A stretch of 64,000 nucleotides of DNA, taken from assembly GCA_020055645.1 (NCBI GenBank), contig CM034548.1, positions 1,922,001-1,986,000 on the forward strand, in the 5' to 3' direction. The notes beneath the pieces are model-generated. The model saw only the letters and a list, made by a program, of their open reading frames with translations, was not told where the DNA came from and searched no databases. How positions within the stretch are numbered: position 1 is the first letter of the stretch; the number at the start of each line of letters is the position of its first letter. Source of the stretch: Tomocerus qinae (taxonomy: Eukaryota; Arthropoda; Collembola; Entomobryomorpha; Tomoceridae). Shown here piece after piece: positions 1 through 12,739 of this stretch. The position numbers were made by a program, and so were the translations under genes.

Positions 1-27
1 GAAAGATAACTGGCCTTTCTTACAAAG

Positions 28-424
28 TTATTCAGTGATTCGGTTGGATTTGTCAAACTCCTTAATTTGCTTATATTGCTTAGTGATTTCAATATTTTGC
101 TGAAGTTTGTGAAGATTCTCGATTTTGTTGCGTTGCCGGTCTAAGTCCCTTTCAATCCCTTCATGCAAGCTTATCCTGTCAATAAATAAAAAGATCATTT
201 CATACGGATAAATATTATAGTGTCATTATTGTCTGCACCACTGCGTAGTATTTCTATTTTATAAGAAAAAATAAACCCTATGGTTAATAATTTTACTACC
301 AGCCAATAATTAATCAAAGTTTAATTGCTTACCGATCAAAGTACTGTTTGAGATGAACGTAACCGACGACCATTGCGGTCACACCGCAAGAAACTCCAAA
401 AACGAATTTTGCAAATCGACTCAT
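28..424 (-). CDS. PET117: PET117-like cytochrome c oxidase assembly factor (complete, two exons)
   Basis: PET117 proteins are small mitochondrial inner-membrane or matrix-side factors for complex IV assembly. In yeast and human they act with the heme a synthase COX15. Exon 1 is 424-333 and exon 2 is 175-28, reading down the minus strand. The intron (332-176) starts GTAAGC and ends ACAG, and splits an Arg codon. The product is 79 residues; the human protein is 81. Residues 1-10 read MSRFAKFVFG, followed by a hydrophobic segment to about residue 24, then HLKQYFDR, and then a charged helical tail containing GIERDLDRQRNKIEN. This matches the family pattern of MSR-x-S/F-K, one membrane segment, VH-x-KQ and an R-D-x-x-RQ-x-x-K-x-EN core. 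The start is the first ATG, with G at -3, and the stop is TAA at 30-28. It lies about 1.05 kb downstream of SPRYD3 on the same strand; nothing shows that they share a transcript. Exon boundaries, length and motif order all agree, so I consider the assignment firm. Confidence 0.93.
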
Positions 425-1478
425 TTCGTTTTCCTGTCCATTTTGATGAGGAACAATTGCAGCGCCGAAATGATCACATGTGTCTCTCTACCAATCACAT
501 CTCTGTTAGTGTCTGTCTCTCCGTCTAACTTCACTTTTCTCTGCCATTTGCACCAACCTTTGTCTCTCTACACGCTCGTCCCTTACCATTTTCTTTTAAA
601 AAGCTTTCTTTGGTGTGTTATGTGTACTTATGTAAATTCCGTTTGGCTTATTTTTAACACTTCAGAAGATGATACCCGAATTTAAATGCTTTTTAGCTTT
701 GAATACGTCTGGTGAAAGTTTGCAGGATGGCAATTATGGATTTTGTGCATGGTTCGGTCGGTTCGTTCGGTAAACTGATACTGATACATAATATATTATT
801 ATATAGCATCTCCGCCTAAAGAGAGAAAGTATCGATTGCTTTAGTGTGTTAATAGCTGTACTACTGAAATGGTATTCTTATGTCAAATAATTCATTATTT
901 TATACCCAAAATAGTGGATATAAATAAGAAATGAAGGAACGCACTTTAGATTAGACTCTACTACAGAAATTGGTTGATTTGGTAGGTACCGTAAAAAATT
1001 TACGGAGAGTGTTTATTTATGCATTTGATTTGTATAATATGGTTTAATTTGTTAAAATATCACACAAACTGATCACAGTTTCTTTTTGTGAATGGATTCT
1101 TCTTAATTACATCTTATCATTTATGTATTTAGTTAAATCTACACAATTTAAAGGATAGGATCAGATGACTAATTATGAATCCATTTTCGAATCAACTGAA
1201 ACTTGATCCAGGAATATAAAGTGACGAGAAGAAGACTTGACCTGAATTATTTAGATGATTTGTTTCAGATTTTGATAGACAAACGAATTTATACAAATTT
1301 TGCAGATGGATGGAATGCTGGAATTTTTCTTGCACACGAACGAAAAGGTCACGCATGTTCAACTCATAATAAATATTAATATTAGCTCTTGGTCACTTCT
1401 TCCGCATTTTAAATATAATCTAACACGGACAGGGATTACAACCGTCGGGATGTCTTTTAATCGACATCTGCAGCTCAG
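425..1478. other. spacer between PET117 and SPRYD3
   Basis: This AT-rich spacer should contain the PET117 promoter and the SPRYD3 3' untranslated region, since both genes read leftward. I see no conserved promoter motif. The plus-strand open frames here (353-685 and 1300-1482) are antisense to the two genes and show no coding character of their own. Confidence 0.6.
1012..1017 (-). terminator. possible poly(A) signal for SPRYD3
   Basis: The minus strand reads AATAAA here, about 460 nt after the SPRYD3 stop codon. A closer variant, ATTAAA, lies about 20 nt after the stop (1461-1456). Either could direct cleavage, and the sequence alone cannot decide between them. Confidence 0.25.
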
Positions 1479-2865
1479 CTAGCCTGAAAGTGGATGCAGA
1501 TCCACTACGACCTTTTCATTAGTACTCATCATGCCTATCGTGGGATAAAATCCTCCTTTCGGAATTCTTATCTCTTTTATACCCAACAATTTCCCATTCC
1601 TCATGAAGAAAACCTAAAAAATTACTTCAAATAATTATTTTTGGCGATTTGAGCATGCACAAAATTTACTGAGAAATCACTTACTTTTACTTTATCTTCA
1701 TAAACCTGATTGCGATTGTTCCACCAAATATCGTCCTCACTTTCACTGCTATGATCTTGAACATTGTCAACATTGTAGCCGCGGTCTCTTCGCCGTCGAA
1801 GACGCACACGAGCTTTTGGCGGAGCACAGTCATCCCCAATTTCCCAAGGCCACCTCTTACTTTTGGCACTAACCCAAAAATAAAAATGGGGAGCACATTT
1901 AAAAAATTGAGATGGATATGAAAACAACATTAATAGTAAAATACACTTATAATAAATATAATTATATAGTAAGATATAAAATTAATAGTAAAATATATAT
2001 AATAAATAGTAAGATAAAGCATATTATTATTATAATTTCCCAGAAAAGGATAATGATATTAATAAATACTTCATACCCAGGAGCAGGGTCGCTATATTTT
2101 AAAGGGAAGACAATTCCACAACCCAAAACATCGTTAATATTACATCTAGGGCCGAAAGGAGTTCCTACACCACTACCTATAAATATCTTTCCGTCGTCTG
2201 CGTGATAAGCAATGGAGCCACGATTCCATCCCGGGTGCTTATGTAATGGGTAGTCCTAAGTCATAATTATTTAATGGTGAATGCAATCCTTTAGTTAGAG
2301 CATATTCAAATAACAAAGGAAATAAACAAAAGCTAACACGTCTGGCAAGACCAATGGCAATGTAGCAGCTGTCTCCGGGATCCCGAATAGTGATTTCGAA
2401 GTAATGGTTGAGAGGTGTCAGAGGTACATTTGACTGGGCAAGACCGTTGTCATGAATACTTTTACCTCGTCCAATATACTCCAGGATCTGGTAAGAAAAA
2501 CAATGAATCCCCACTGAATTGTTTCTTAATCGACATGATAAACAAAAGTGAGGGACATGTTACCGATCCGTTGACCCGAATGTCATGCAGTCGAGTCCAG
2601 TAGTCTTCGCAAGTGTCTACGGACATAGGAACAACATCTGAGATGGAACTAACGTCGTCTAAGACGAGAACAGGAAGCTTCCGAGGGAGGCAAATGTTGA
2701 GAAGAGAAGTTCCTTCAGACTCCTCCGAGTCCGAGTCGGAGGTAAAAGACGTCGACGAGTCCTCCCCCTCGCCCCCTCGACCCCCGTCGTGTCCAGACAT
2801 CGTTTGCACAGAAACAGAGGAATGTGCTCCGACTACATCGACATCCATTCTCTCCTCCTTGGACT
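1479..2865 (-). CDS. SPRYD3: SPRYD3, C-terminal half (5' exons not found in window)
   Basis: SPRYD3 is an animal protein with two SPRY/B30.2 domains; its molecular role is poorly known. Five minus-strand exons join in one frame: about 2865-2564, 2487-2338, 2255-2077, 1868-1685 and 1613-1479. Donors, in order, are GTAACA, GTTAGC, GTATGA and GTAAGT; all acceptors are AG. The first exon carries a Ser/Asp/Glu-rich linker ending in CEDYWTRLHDIRVNGS. The second begins ILEYIGRGKS and contains CYIAIGLARR. The third reads DYPLHKHPGWNRGSIAYHAD, then DGKIF, GSGVGTPFGPRC and VLGCGIVFP. The fourth is an Arg-rich then acidic insertion (RLRRRRDRG, then SSESEDD). The fifth contains VFFMRNGK and GGFYPTIGMM and ends VDLHPLSG before TAG. 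As I recall them, the LHD-x-RV, EY-x-G-GKSI, PGW-x-RGS-AYHADDGKIF and VDLHPLSG blocks match vertebrate SPRYD3 closely. About 315 residues are visible. The 5' edge is uncertain: TTTGTTGCAG at 2866 is the favoured acceptor, and a TTGGCAG near 2940 is an alternative. The GTTAGC donor is weak but is the only one that keeps the frame. Confidence 0.9.
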
Positions 2866-5800
2866 CTGCAACAAACATCAAACTAATTGCAAACATCTTC
2901 CTACTGGCTGGCTTCCTCTCCTGCCAATTAAACACACACACTGACCTCCTTAGTTTAATTAATAAATTGTATAAAATTAAATAAAATTGTATTGTATAAA
3001 AGTATGTAGATTTACCATGTGATGTCTGAACATGGGAACTCCTAACCAACAGAATTTCTCAACAATCGTTTACTCTCTATCCTACTCTATCTACTGTCAG
3101 CTATACTCTATCTATTAACTTGTCTGAAAACTAAAACAGTTCTCCAACAGACGTCAGTCACCAATGTTTTTAATCCCACTAAAAAATTAAATTATTTTCT
3201 GCAATCCCTTCTTCTGTCCCTTATCTAAGGTACATTGTCTGAATACAGATTTCCAAGTGGTTGAAACTCCTCACAAATACACATTTAGGAGAAATCGATT
3301 TCTGTAAAAGGCTTGTGTATCTCTGTAGTAGCTAATTGTTTCTGCGATATAGATTCTACTGAAATTGCTTTCCGATATTATTGCTTACTACTACTGAGTT
3401 CGAGTGAGCCAAAAATTATTTCTGAGTATCTGTTTGAAGTAGTACGAGAGAAATAAAGTCCATCAATTGAAATCAAGTGCTGACGAATGCATTTGTAGGA
3501 TTCTACTTCGGATTCTCTTCTTCCGGAAATGACAGCATAAAATATCTGAAATTAAAAAAATTAATCTTTTGTTATGTTTGATTTAAAATCAATACTCTCA
3601 ATGTGACAGTCACACTCCCACGAGTCTTAAGTCTAAACCTTGTGAAAATCAGAACATGCAGGGGTTTATTAAATAATCTGGTAATCAACCTCTTCTTAAA
3701 AAATCTCTGCGATTTGCAATCCTACGTGAATCTTCAATAGAAGGCTATCTGTATCATTTAATCTTGATGATTTATGTGGCGCAGGAAAAAACATGCAAAC
3801 TGCATAAATTCTTACATGTATTAGTAGTGTTTAAATTCAACAAGACATTACGCAAAAAACGAGATGTACATACATATAATGTGATGCCGTGTATACCTAC
3901 TTAAATCTTCCATGAAGTTATATCACAGATCAGTCAGATTCCCTTTCAAAACGAAAATGGAAAGGATTGAAATGAATGAAACTACATATACGAAACATAC
4001 ATAGGCCTGCGTTTGGTAAATGAGATGTTCTCAGGTCTAAGAGTATAATCTATTGATGATGGTATGATAGGCTCGTATTATGACCTCCATCTTATGTTCA
4101 TAAGAAGTCGTCAAGAGGCCGATTTCTATGTCTTTAGGACATCTTGAGAGGCCTTCAGAGCTTAAGACGAGGTTCATAATATGGGCCATAATAATTTCGA
4201 TCAAATTGACAAGGTAAACATGGAAAATGTCCATGCCAATCAGTTTAGCACAAATCAGCTTGGTACAGACTATTTGCTAACTATTGTCTTCCTTTTTTAG
4301 ATTACGTTAGGAAGCGTTAAACATATTTTTGACTATACGAAAAGTATTACTTTTCATAGTTGATTTTTAAAATATTTGTTTTCTCAGACTGACAATTCTA
4401 ACGTGTTTGGCCAAATGGAGACACCAAAGCTAATAATGTACAAGATGAAATGACAAAACTATTTTTAAAATACATTTAAGCAACTATTTCACTTTTTGGT
4501 GACTCATTAATTAGAAAAAATGTCGTTACATTTAGCGTATTTGTTGTCATTTTCCATTTTCTATCTCTATACGTTCTTAAATATGTTAATGTGATAATGT
4601 GTATATTATAGTACTCAGGCTGACGGATGCAAATGCAAGCAGCTAAAGCTAAGTATTTAAGTTGTAATGAGATTTTTTGCGTCTGTCATGAATGCAATAC
4701 ATAAAAGAGTACCTGATGTGGAAAACTTGAAGTTTATCTGTGACTTAACATTCCGTCAAGAGCAAACGGACAAGAAAATCTGAATTAAGCCACCCATTCT
4801 TCATGCAGCTCAGCAAACAGATAAAATAAATCCTCTTTCCATATTAAGACATTCGTATTAAGCCCCTCGCCTTTCATGACTAAGTTAACCTGCTATAAAG
4901 TGCATTCCACTCCACAAGACAATTGATCTTACTGAACAGTCACTTAGCTTCGGCCTTCGTTTAATGCAAATTATTTTGCACACATCAAAACTACGTAATC
5001 CAATAACACATTGAAAGTTTACAGATTTTTTATTTTTTGGCCTAACCTACCAATGCATGATTGTATGATTTTACTTTGGCTTGCTCATTCATTTTGCTCC
5101 ACCTACCTTCCACTATTTACTTTTGAATAACTAAACTGAAGGGTAATACAGTGTTGCAAAATAATTCAGTTTGACGTCTAGGCACTTTACGAGCCGTATT
5201 ATATTTTCTTAATTCAGTTGCAAGGATGGAATTTTATAGATATGGACTAACTGTAAAAGTAAAACAGATTTTGAGCCATGCTAAATATTTGCCCTCACCA
5301 ACTCACCCACCAAATACGCCCCAGGGACGCAGTCAGAAATAATTTCGGAAGGACCCCGAACCGACAGATTATAAGTGAAAAAATATATTCTATTTTTTTA
5401 AAATTTTTTGTGGTTGGCTAGAAATGGTAGAAGTGTGGTTAGCATCAAGTATGTCTATGATTGGTATGAGGTGGATGGATGTACACAGTGCTCTCTGCTT
5501 TTCGGAAAGATGGATATAGAGAGTTTTGACTCTAAGAGGAGAACCCCGAATTTACAGGAACTCAAAACCCAAGATAAAGTAGGTTTTTCCTCAAAATTCC
5601 CTTTTCGATTCTCGCGCAATGATATTATTGTGTTTGGAAAATTTAGATTCATTTTCGATAAAAAGTCTGAAGTTTTATAAAAAGGTTTTGCGCTTTGTAT
5701 GATTTACTTGCTTTGATTCCATAACAGCTTTCATTTTCCAGAGCCCCATATTTCAACAGGGTGTCAATTAACTGGTATGGCATACACATGAATTTTGTAT

Positions 5801-8800
5801 GGGGGATTTTTTAATAAGTAGTGCGACTGTGTATGGTTGTATTGTGACCTACTTTATGAATGTGTATTAAATATCCATAGTTAAATTTCACCAATTTCAT
5901 GTGAGCCGTTAAAAATTAAAATAAATTATTGCCATCCTTTCTTGAACTATCGTCTGGAAGTCTGGATACACCCAAAGCATATTTCGATAAAATGCTACTT
6001 CCACTGTTACACTTAATCATTGTTTGCCGGTGTAGAGATTTACATTAAAAATGAATGGGTTGTGTCGTACTAATTAAATGTGACTCAGTAATGCGCATTA
6101 TCTATGAAAGCTAACGCACAGTTAAGCACTTATCCCATAAAATATTTATATCTGAAAAAATCTTACCAAAATAGTGGTGATCCGAAAAGTATTGCTTTCC
6201 AAAATCTCCAACAGTAGGCTTATAATATTTGAATCAGTCCGTAAAGTATAAGTTATCAGTATATACAGAGTCTTCAGGTCGTTTCAATTAACCAGGTAAA
6301 CTCATTAGTAACTACTTTAGTAGTACGTATGTCAATAGGAAGGTAATATATAAATATCTATTTAGCATATACTTTGGTATTACAGTCAACTTACAAATTA
6401 CGATTACAAATAATTGTAACAGGATGGGAAAAGAAATTGTACTATAATATCGAATCTCTATTTTTTATACGTATAGATATTAGAGGAAAATTTGACAGTC
6501 ATCACTACTTACATATTTAAAGTGTTGGCTATAGATGTAGACTCATTTCTTGCATTTTATTCTGAGAATAATTGGCAGATATTTGCAGATTTGCAATATT
6601 AAATTATTTATAGGTAGGATTCTACAGTTATAGGTACGTGTAATATGTACAGTATGTGTATTGGGTAATACTGACAATTGAATGTATTGATTTGTATTTG
6701 ATCCTTAGAGTTTCTCTGAAATAGTCTTTTACTTCTTAATTCTAGGTCATAATTTCTCATGAGTTATTACTATAAGAACAACAGGTAAGACATCAGAGAC
6801 CAACTGTCACAATTTATCTGAAATTTCATCCGCTTAATTTACTTGACTAATTACACATCTCATTTTGATTAGTGTTACAATACTTATTACAAAAAGTATA
6901 TTAGAGTACAAATATATGTTTAAACCAGACTGGGCAGAATTATTGGACAGAAATATATAAAATTATCTCTTTATAAAGCTTTGTGGAAATATTTTTAATT
7001 AATATATCAATTCGCTAACTTGATTTATAAACAAATAGAATACCTACTATACAAGTATTTGGTGTCAAATTATTATATAATATTCGAGTTTCCAATGTTT
7101 TCCAAAATTATTACATATAATGTGAATTTATACTTTTTACTATTGTTACGTTCCATCGATGTCGTACTAAATAGGTACTTTTCAGGACAGGAATTTAATA
7201 AACTCCTTTATAAGTGTACATCTACATAATAATACAGTTTCGGATTAGTTCTTAATTTCTAGGAATGCATAAATTCAGTCAAAATTGAAATGTGTGGTAC
7301 TTGTCAAAACTATTTCACAATTTGAAATCACAATATTCATTTACTTTCCCACATTTAGAATGTGCTAAATTAATATTAGGTTGCTTGAAACAAAATAGAC
7401 TTTCTGCGTGTGCCACTGGCTAAAAATCGAAGCTTCAAATTCCAAGTCACCCAATTGAAAAATTAATGAATGAAATAATTAAACAGGAGAAAGAGAGTGT
7501 GATTTACAAATTGGCAAATGGTATTTTCAGAGTGGCGACTCGAGTGATATGTTACTGTAAACACTTTTATGCCAAATGTGTCAATTTTTGTTCAGAACGT
7601 TAAATTCACTGTAAGTAAATATCTAAATATCTTCAAACAACTCTTGGCAAAATAAATCTGGAACTTTGGAACGCAAATCTCTGCTCTCCTTATGAGATCC
7701 GCGACCGAGAGTGTGTACTCTCATCTATTAATTTACACTGATTTTAATTACGTAGTGAGTTGGAAAGGGTGAAGAAGACTCCAGGAAAAATCAAAACTTC
7801 GCATTAGTGTGTCGTGTGGCTTCATCACGGTCGGTCGGCACAGGAAATACTTTTCTCCACCAAAACGAAGATTCTTCCACCTAGGAAGGATTGGGTAGGA
7901 TTCAAGAGTGCTTTTCTATCGGAACATTAAACAGACTTCGATTCTAATCATATTCCCTTACAGCAATCCCAAATGCACTGATCACAATTTGCTCATTGCA
8001 CTGCAGAATGTTCACCAGCAAATATCCGTTGCCGCACCGATATTCATCAGGTGGTTACATTTAATTGTCAAATGGGATTATGAGATGATGTACATTTGAC
8101 AAGCAAAATTATTTAGGCCTCACCGTCTTTGGAGATTGACGGGAGATGGTGACTTTGTGGGCGGATGGGCAGACAGAAAAGTCTACAGAATCTTCTCTCG
8201 GCTGTTTTTGCTATGTTTGGTTTCTCTATGAGTTTCAGTTTGGTTGGTTTGCTTGGTGAGTGAGATATATACCTATCTGTGTACTTTAGATTCTATACTT
8301 CTGTAACTAACTTGCTGTAGAATCGGTGAGAGACCTTTCAGCAATAGTGGACCGTTTATATCAACCCTTCCCTTAATTACAAAATCAATACTGGCATGAA
8401 TATTATTTCTATCTATAATTTACAAATTCTTTAAGGATCCGATATCACCTGACGCTATTAAATTAATGTATGTAAGTCGATTAGGAACTGCATGGTCGGT
8501 TGACTCGTCTTAAAATTAATATCCTCAATCCATGGATTGTTAACAAGATTAAGATTCAAAATCCCCATTTGCATTGGTAAGTCTTCTCCTACATTACAGG
8601 TAGTCGATCGAATCTAAGAAAAATGGAATTGCAGAAAATGAGGACTAGGTCAATGTTCAGTTAAAATGACTTTATTGATAATTTAATTAACTGGTTAACA
8701 ATACCAGGCTACTTGTATTACTCTAGAGCTGATCAGCGCTGTCACGTTAATAAAGCAATCAAATCAAAGGCTTATACGTCAAAACTTGATTTCATTTGAA

Positions 8801-11800
8801 AAATATCGAAAGATAGTAATGCAGAGTGGAGTTTAATTGTTTTGGGCAATTGCATATACTTGAGCAGTTTTACATAATGCAATACAGTAGGTACAAACAC
8901 GTTTATAGAATAAAGATGATAGCATATGGAGTATTCATTGCCAGTATTAATGGAAGCCCCTCTTCCCCGGAAGGAAGACGCAGTAGATGGAGAGTCCCGT
9001 TTTGGTAAAGGCAACAGAAAAGCGAGTACAATAGAGACTCACTCCCCCATTCCATTAGTTTGGCAGAGTCTGTCTGTATGTATGTAGTAGTTTGGGTCTG
9101 AACGTATCTAGCATATCACACTCTCCTTGGTCGTCGTGTGTATGTATATGCATGTACAGCGAGCCAGCACACCCTCTAAGTTGAGAGCTATATCGCTTTG
9201 AAGTATAAGAACGAGAGGGATTGGTAAAGGAAACTTCAGTTGTCCCCAGAATAGTAAGCAAGCATAGTGCATCGCAACGTCGTCCCTGTCCATTCAAGAC
9301 AAACTACACACCGGGCCCATCACTTGATTTCGCTACTTACATACACAGCAAATGTGTACTGAGAATTGCAAATTCATAAAAAGGTTGGGTATCTGCTCAC
9401 ACGTGCAGTTACTAGTATAGTCGTAGGTACCCCACAAACTGACTTATTGACTGGAGCAGTCTTAGCAAATCTGTATCAGAGCGAGAGGAACTCACACATT
9501 TCGGAATAATAATATACTGTACACATAGTAGTGCACTGTGCATCAAGCAAAGTTTCTGGAACTTGAAACCAACTAAATAGAATAATGTAGGAAGGAGTAC
9601 AAGCAAGGATCGGATGCGAATGCGAAATTGTGTGGATTTACATAAATACATAGACGGAGGGAGAGTCGTGGAATTCTTACATATAATTGCAGTAAGCGAA
9701 TGCAAATAGAGAGGAAATTTGAATTCCGGAGTAAACTAACTGGAAAACGAAACTAAGTATGTAGAACTCATCATCAGTGAATCCTCCGCAGTCTCCGTAA
9801 GTGCAGTGCAGTAAGATCTTTTGATTTGGCTGGATTCTTTGTGCTTTGCTACTGTACACAAATAAGTACATTCATACTTACTCGATCGGAAGATGTGTTC
9901 TGATGTGATGAGAAGAAAACTCGGGCTTTCGACACACTCGCACTTCATTGAGGCTTCGGAAGCCTCGCTGACAACAACTCAGGCCTACGACCAGCACTGA
10001 CTCTTCCTTCATCTATTTTCCAAACTTCCTGGACTCTTGTCATGTTGTTGTCTCAGCAACTCTTAATAAAATAATTTCCCAAAACTCATCATAGTACTCG
10101 TTCAACACGACATTCTGGGGGAACCCAAGCAGTGTTATACTCATCTAAGAACTCACTACCGGAACCGGGTGATTCCCCTCCGAGATCAATAGCTCTCCTC
10201 GGGCTATAAACGCGGTATGTTGATTTTTTGTTTGTTTATTTACTCTCCAGTATGGATCCACATGGACGTGTCTATATACGTCAATCCAAGTAACAACTTT
10301 TAACTGCAAATACTTCATTATCCTCCTAAAACAGTCTCGTCAAACACAGACCTCTAAACGCCTACAACAGGCACTCTCAAATATCAATACACGAATGCTA
10401 TCTCAACCAGGGGTAGGTAACAAATGAAATTATGGGAGATTGTGCATTTGCATGGCATGACCCTCACTCAAGTTAGAAACTAAATTCTACTTATCTCTAT
10501 AGTATAATGTATGCAATGCTTCTCAATGGCATTGCAACATTATCAGACAGACAGAATGCACAGAGTCGCTCCTTCATTCCTTCGCTCTTTTATTTTTAGC
10601 ATTCTTTCACCAAGATTAGTACACATACCGACAGCTTACTCCTGTACTGACGTAAGCATAAATTATCCTAACATTGAATTGCTTCTTGAGTTTGCAATTA
10701 AATTCTCACATTGCATAGTTTAGCAGCAGACGCTAGCTTTCTATTCAATTTATGTAATTTTAAATCAAGGTATATGCAATGCACAAACCACGCTTTACAC
10801 TGTCTCTTTGTATGTACTCTGCAATTTCGCATACGAGTTTATCAAGCAAACCATTAGCTGAATCAAAATTAGTGCGCTTAAGATAGCAGTTTTATTGCTA
10901 TAAGCAGCTAAAACAATTTATCAACCAAATTTCCCCTTTTGAGATTACATAGTCTTACATCATCACACTTTTAGCACGAGTCGAGTGGTCACAGTCACAG
11001 TTTGCTTTTTATTAGTCCTTATTATGAATTTCTTGGACAAGGCACACCTTAGCGTTAGTGTTTTTAGGCATGGATCTTAATTTGAATCATACAGGATGTT
11101 CACTCACATAATATACTGTGTAAAAGATATTCATTTAAAATGGGAAATTGTGTAATTCATTTAAACCTTTAGACGTATCTCCTGACGCATATGCCAATAC
11201 AAAAGAGCATTAAATACCTCAAAAGTAAGTCCATATTAGTTCATTGAAATCTGCTGCCATGGCACTTCCAACTAGAATTATATTCTTTTGTAACGTTCTT
11301 CAATTGTAGACCAGCCTCAGAGATTCGTGTGTCTATATTCTGATAGTAATATTGTAATTACTACGGGATTACACGTTTGAAGTTGCAGCTTTTAAATTAA
11401 CTTTATGTGAATATTATTATGTGGAATTGACCAATATTATGGACAATTCTTCTAAGGTCATTTATATTAGCTAAGTACATCCATATTTAAAGTTTATGGC
11501 TTAATTGAATATTTTAAATTGTAGCCTCATTTTAATAGTGTCATGAATGTCTAATCACAAATTATTACTTTTCTATGAAAGACACGCACTATTACGATGT
11601 AAACTTCGCACCTTGGTTACTCACACTTCAAGTGTAATAAATCCACCCTGACCTGACTGGATTGAATTAATTTCAATACAATTACTGTAATTTAATTGTT
11701 TTAGGTCAGTGAAATAATTCCTACTTCATCGGAGATAGCCATGTGAAAATAATTCCTTAATATATTCAGTACCTACCATGTAATAAGATGCATCTTGTTG

Positions 11801-12660
11801 CCTTGGTTTGAGCAAAATAATAATTGTTAAATGATGTTCATTATGATTGATGAAATTATAGTTAATATAGAACAACCAATGAGTAAGACAGATCGATAAA
11901 ACATATCCACCTTTAATGAACATGTCCCTCAAGCTAATTATAGCAAAACAAGATCTCAGCCTGAAGGAATAGGAAGGAACATTTTAATATGAAAAGGTAA
12001 GAAAAGGAAATAAGTAGCGACTGAATGTTTGTGCTAACAAGAGAAGTAAATAACCTGTGGATAAACAGTGGTAACAGGCATAGCATAATGTATCTAACAT
12101 TTTATTCATACGGAGTAATCTCTCCTTTGTGCTGCTATTTACTTATATAGAAACTGCATGTGTGTGTGTTCGATGTACTCGACTTTGCTTATAGCTATTG
12201 TTCCCATTTGTCTCACATTGTTTGCACTTGAAAAGCAATTGCTGCGTAGTTGAGCACACCAATGTAAATACGTGATTACATAATAAAGCAATAAGAGTAT
12301 TAGACAAGTCGGCATCCTATTATTCTACTACAATAATGCGTGGATTGGAATGTGGCTGAAATAAAGAATGCTATATAAAGGAATCCCAATAACTGGGGAT
12401 GAGAGAGTCCTATTTAATGCTTGCCTGATGAAAAGACAGGTGTGTAATATTATGTGAATGATCAACTATTAAAGTATTTCATCCCAGCAACACAACTACT
12501 CCAAAGATATTTCAAGTGTCTTATTGCTGCAGCAGGACCCAGGATCTTGCAGATTAAGTACGTAGCACTGAGTAGGAGGGAGGGAGATCTACAGTCAGTC
12601 GTATCAAACCATTTTTCTCGAGTAGCGAGACAGAATGGAAGAATTCGTTAGACGAGCCAG
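2866..12660. other. gene-poor stretch upstream of SPRYD3
   Basis: If SPRYD3 is intact, this should be intron or further 5' exons. I saw no SPRY motif on the minus strand. One open minus-strand segment (3551-3381, after TTTCAG) and one short minus-strand frame (4234-4037, 65 codons) look mildly coding-like but match nothing I know. Positions about 5280-5680 contain a more GC-rich patch (GACGCAGTCAGAAATAATTT) that reads like an old repeat fragment. A short perfect palindrome, GAGGCTTC-G-GAAGCCTC, lies at 9950-9966. The rest is plain AT-rich sequence. Confidence 0.5.
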
Positions 12661-12664
12661 TCTT

Positions 12665-12735
12665 ATTTGCTAGACGACGAAGTTGTATTTGCTAGAGGAA
12701 GAAGTTCTGTTTGCTAGAGCTCTAGAGAAGATTTG
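12665..12735. repeat. degenerate minisatellite, about 22-24 bp unit
   Basis: Three successive imperfect copies share the core TTTGCTAGA(C/G)GA(C/A)GAAGTT: about 12665-12686, 12687-12710 and a decayed third copy from 12711. In-frame TAG codons within the copies argue against a coding repeat. Confidence 0.6.
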
Positions 12736-12739
12736 CTTG

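Noticed and set aside
353-685. 110-codon plus-strand frame
   Set aside because: Antisense to PET117 exon 1 and its upstream region; the minus-strand gene explains the open frame.
2613-2984. 123-codon plus-strand frame rich in Ser and Glu
   Set aside because: Antisense shadow of the low-complexity SPRYD3 linker exon.
4037-4234. 65-codon minus-strand frame
   Set aside because: Mildly protein-like but short, without supporting splice context or similarity.
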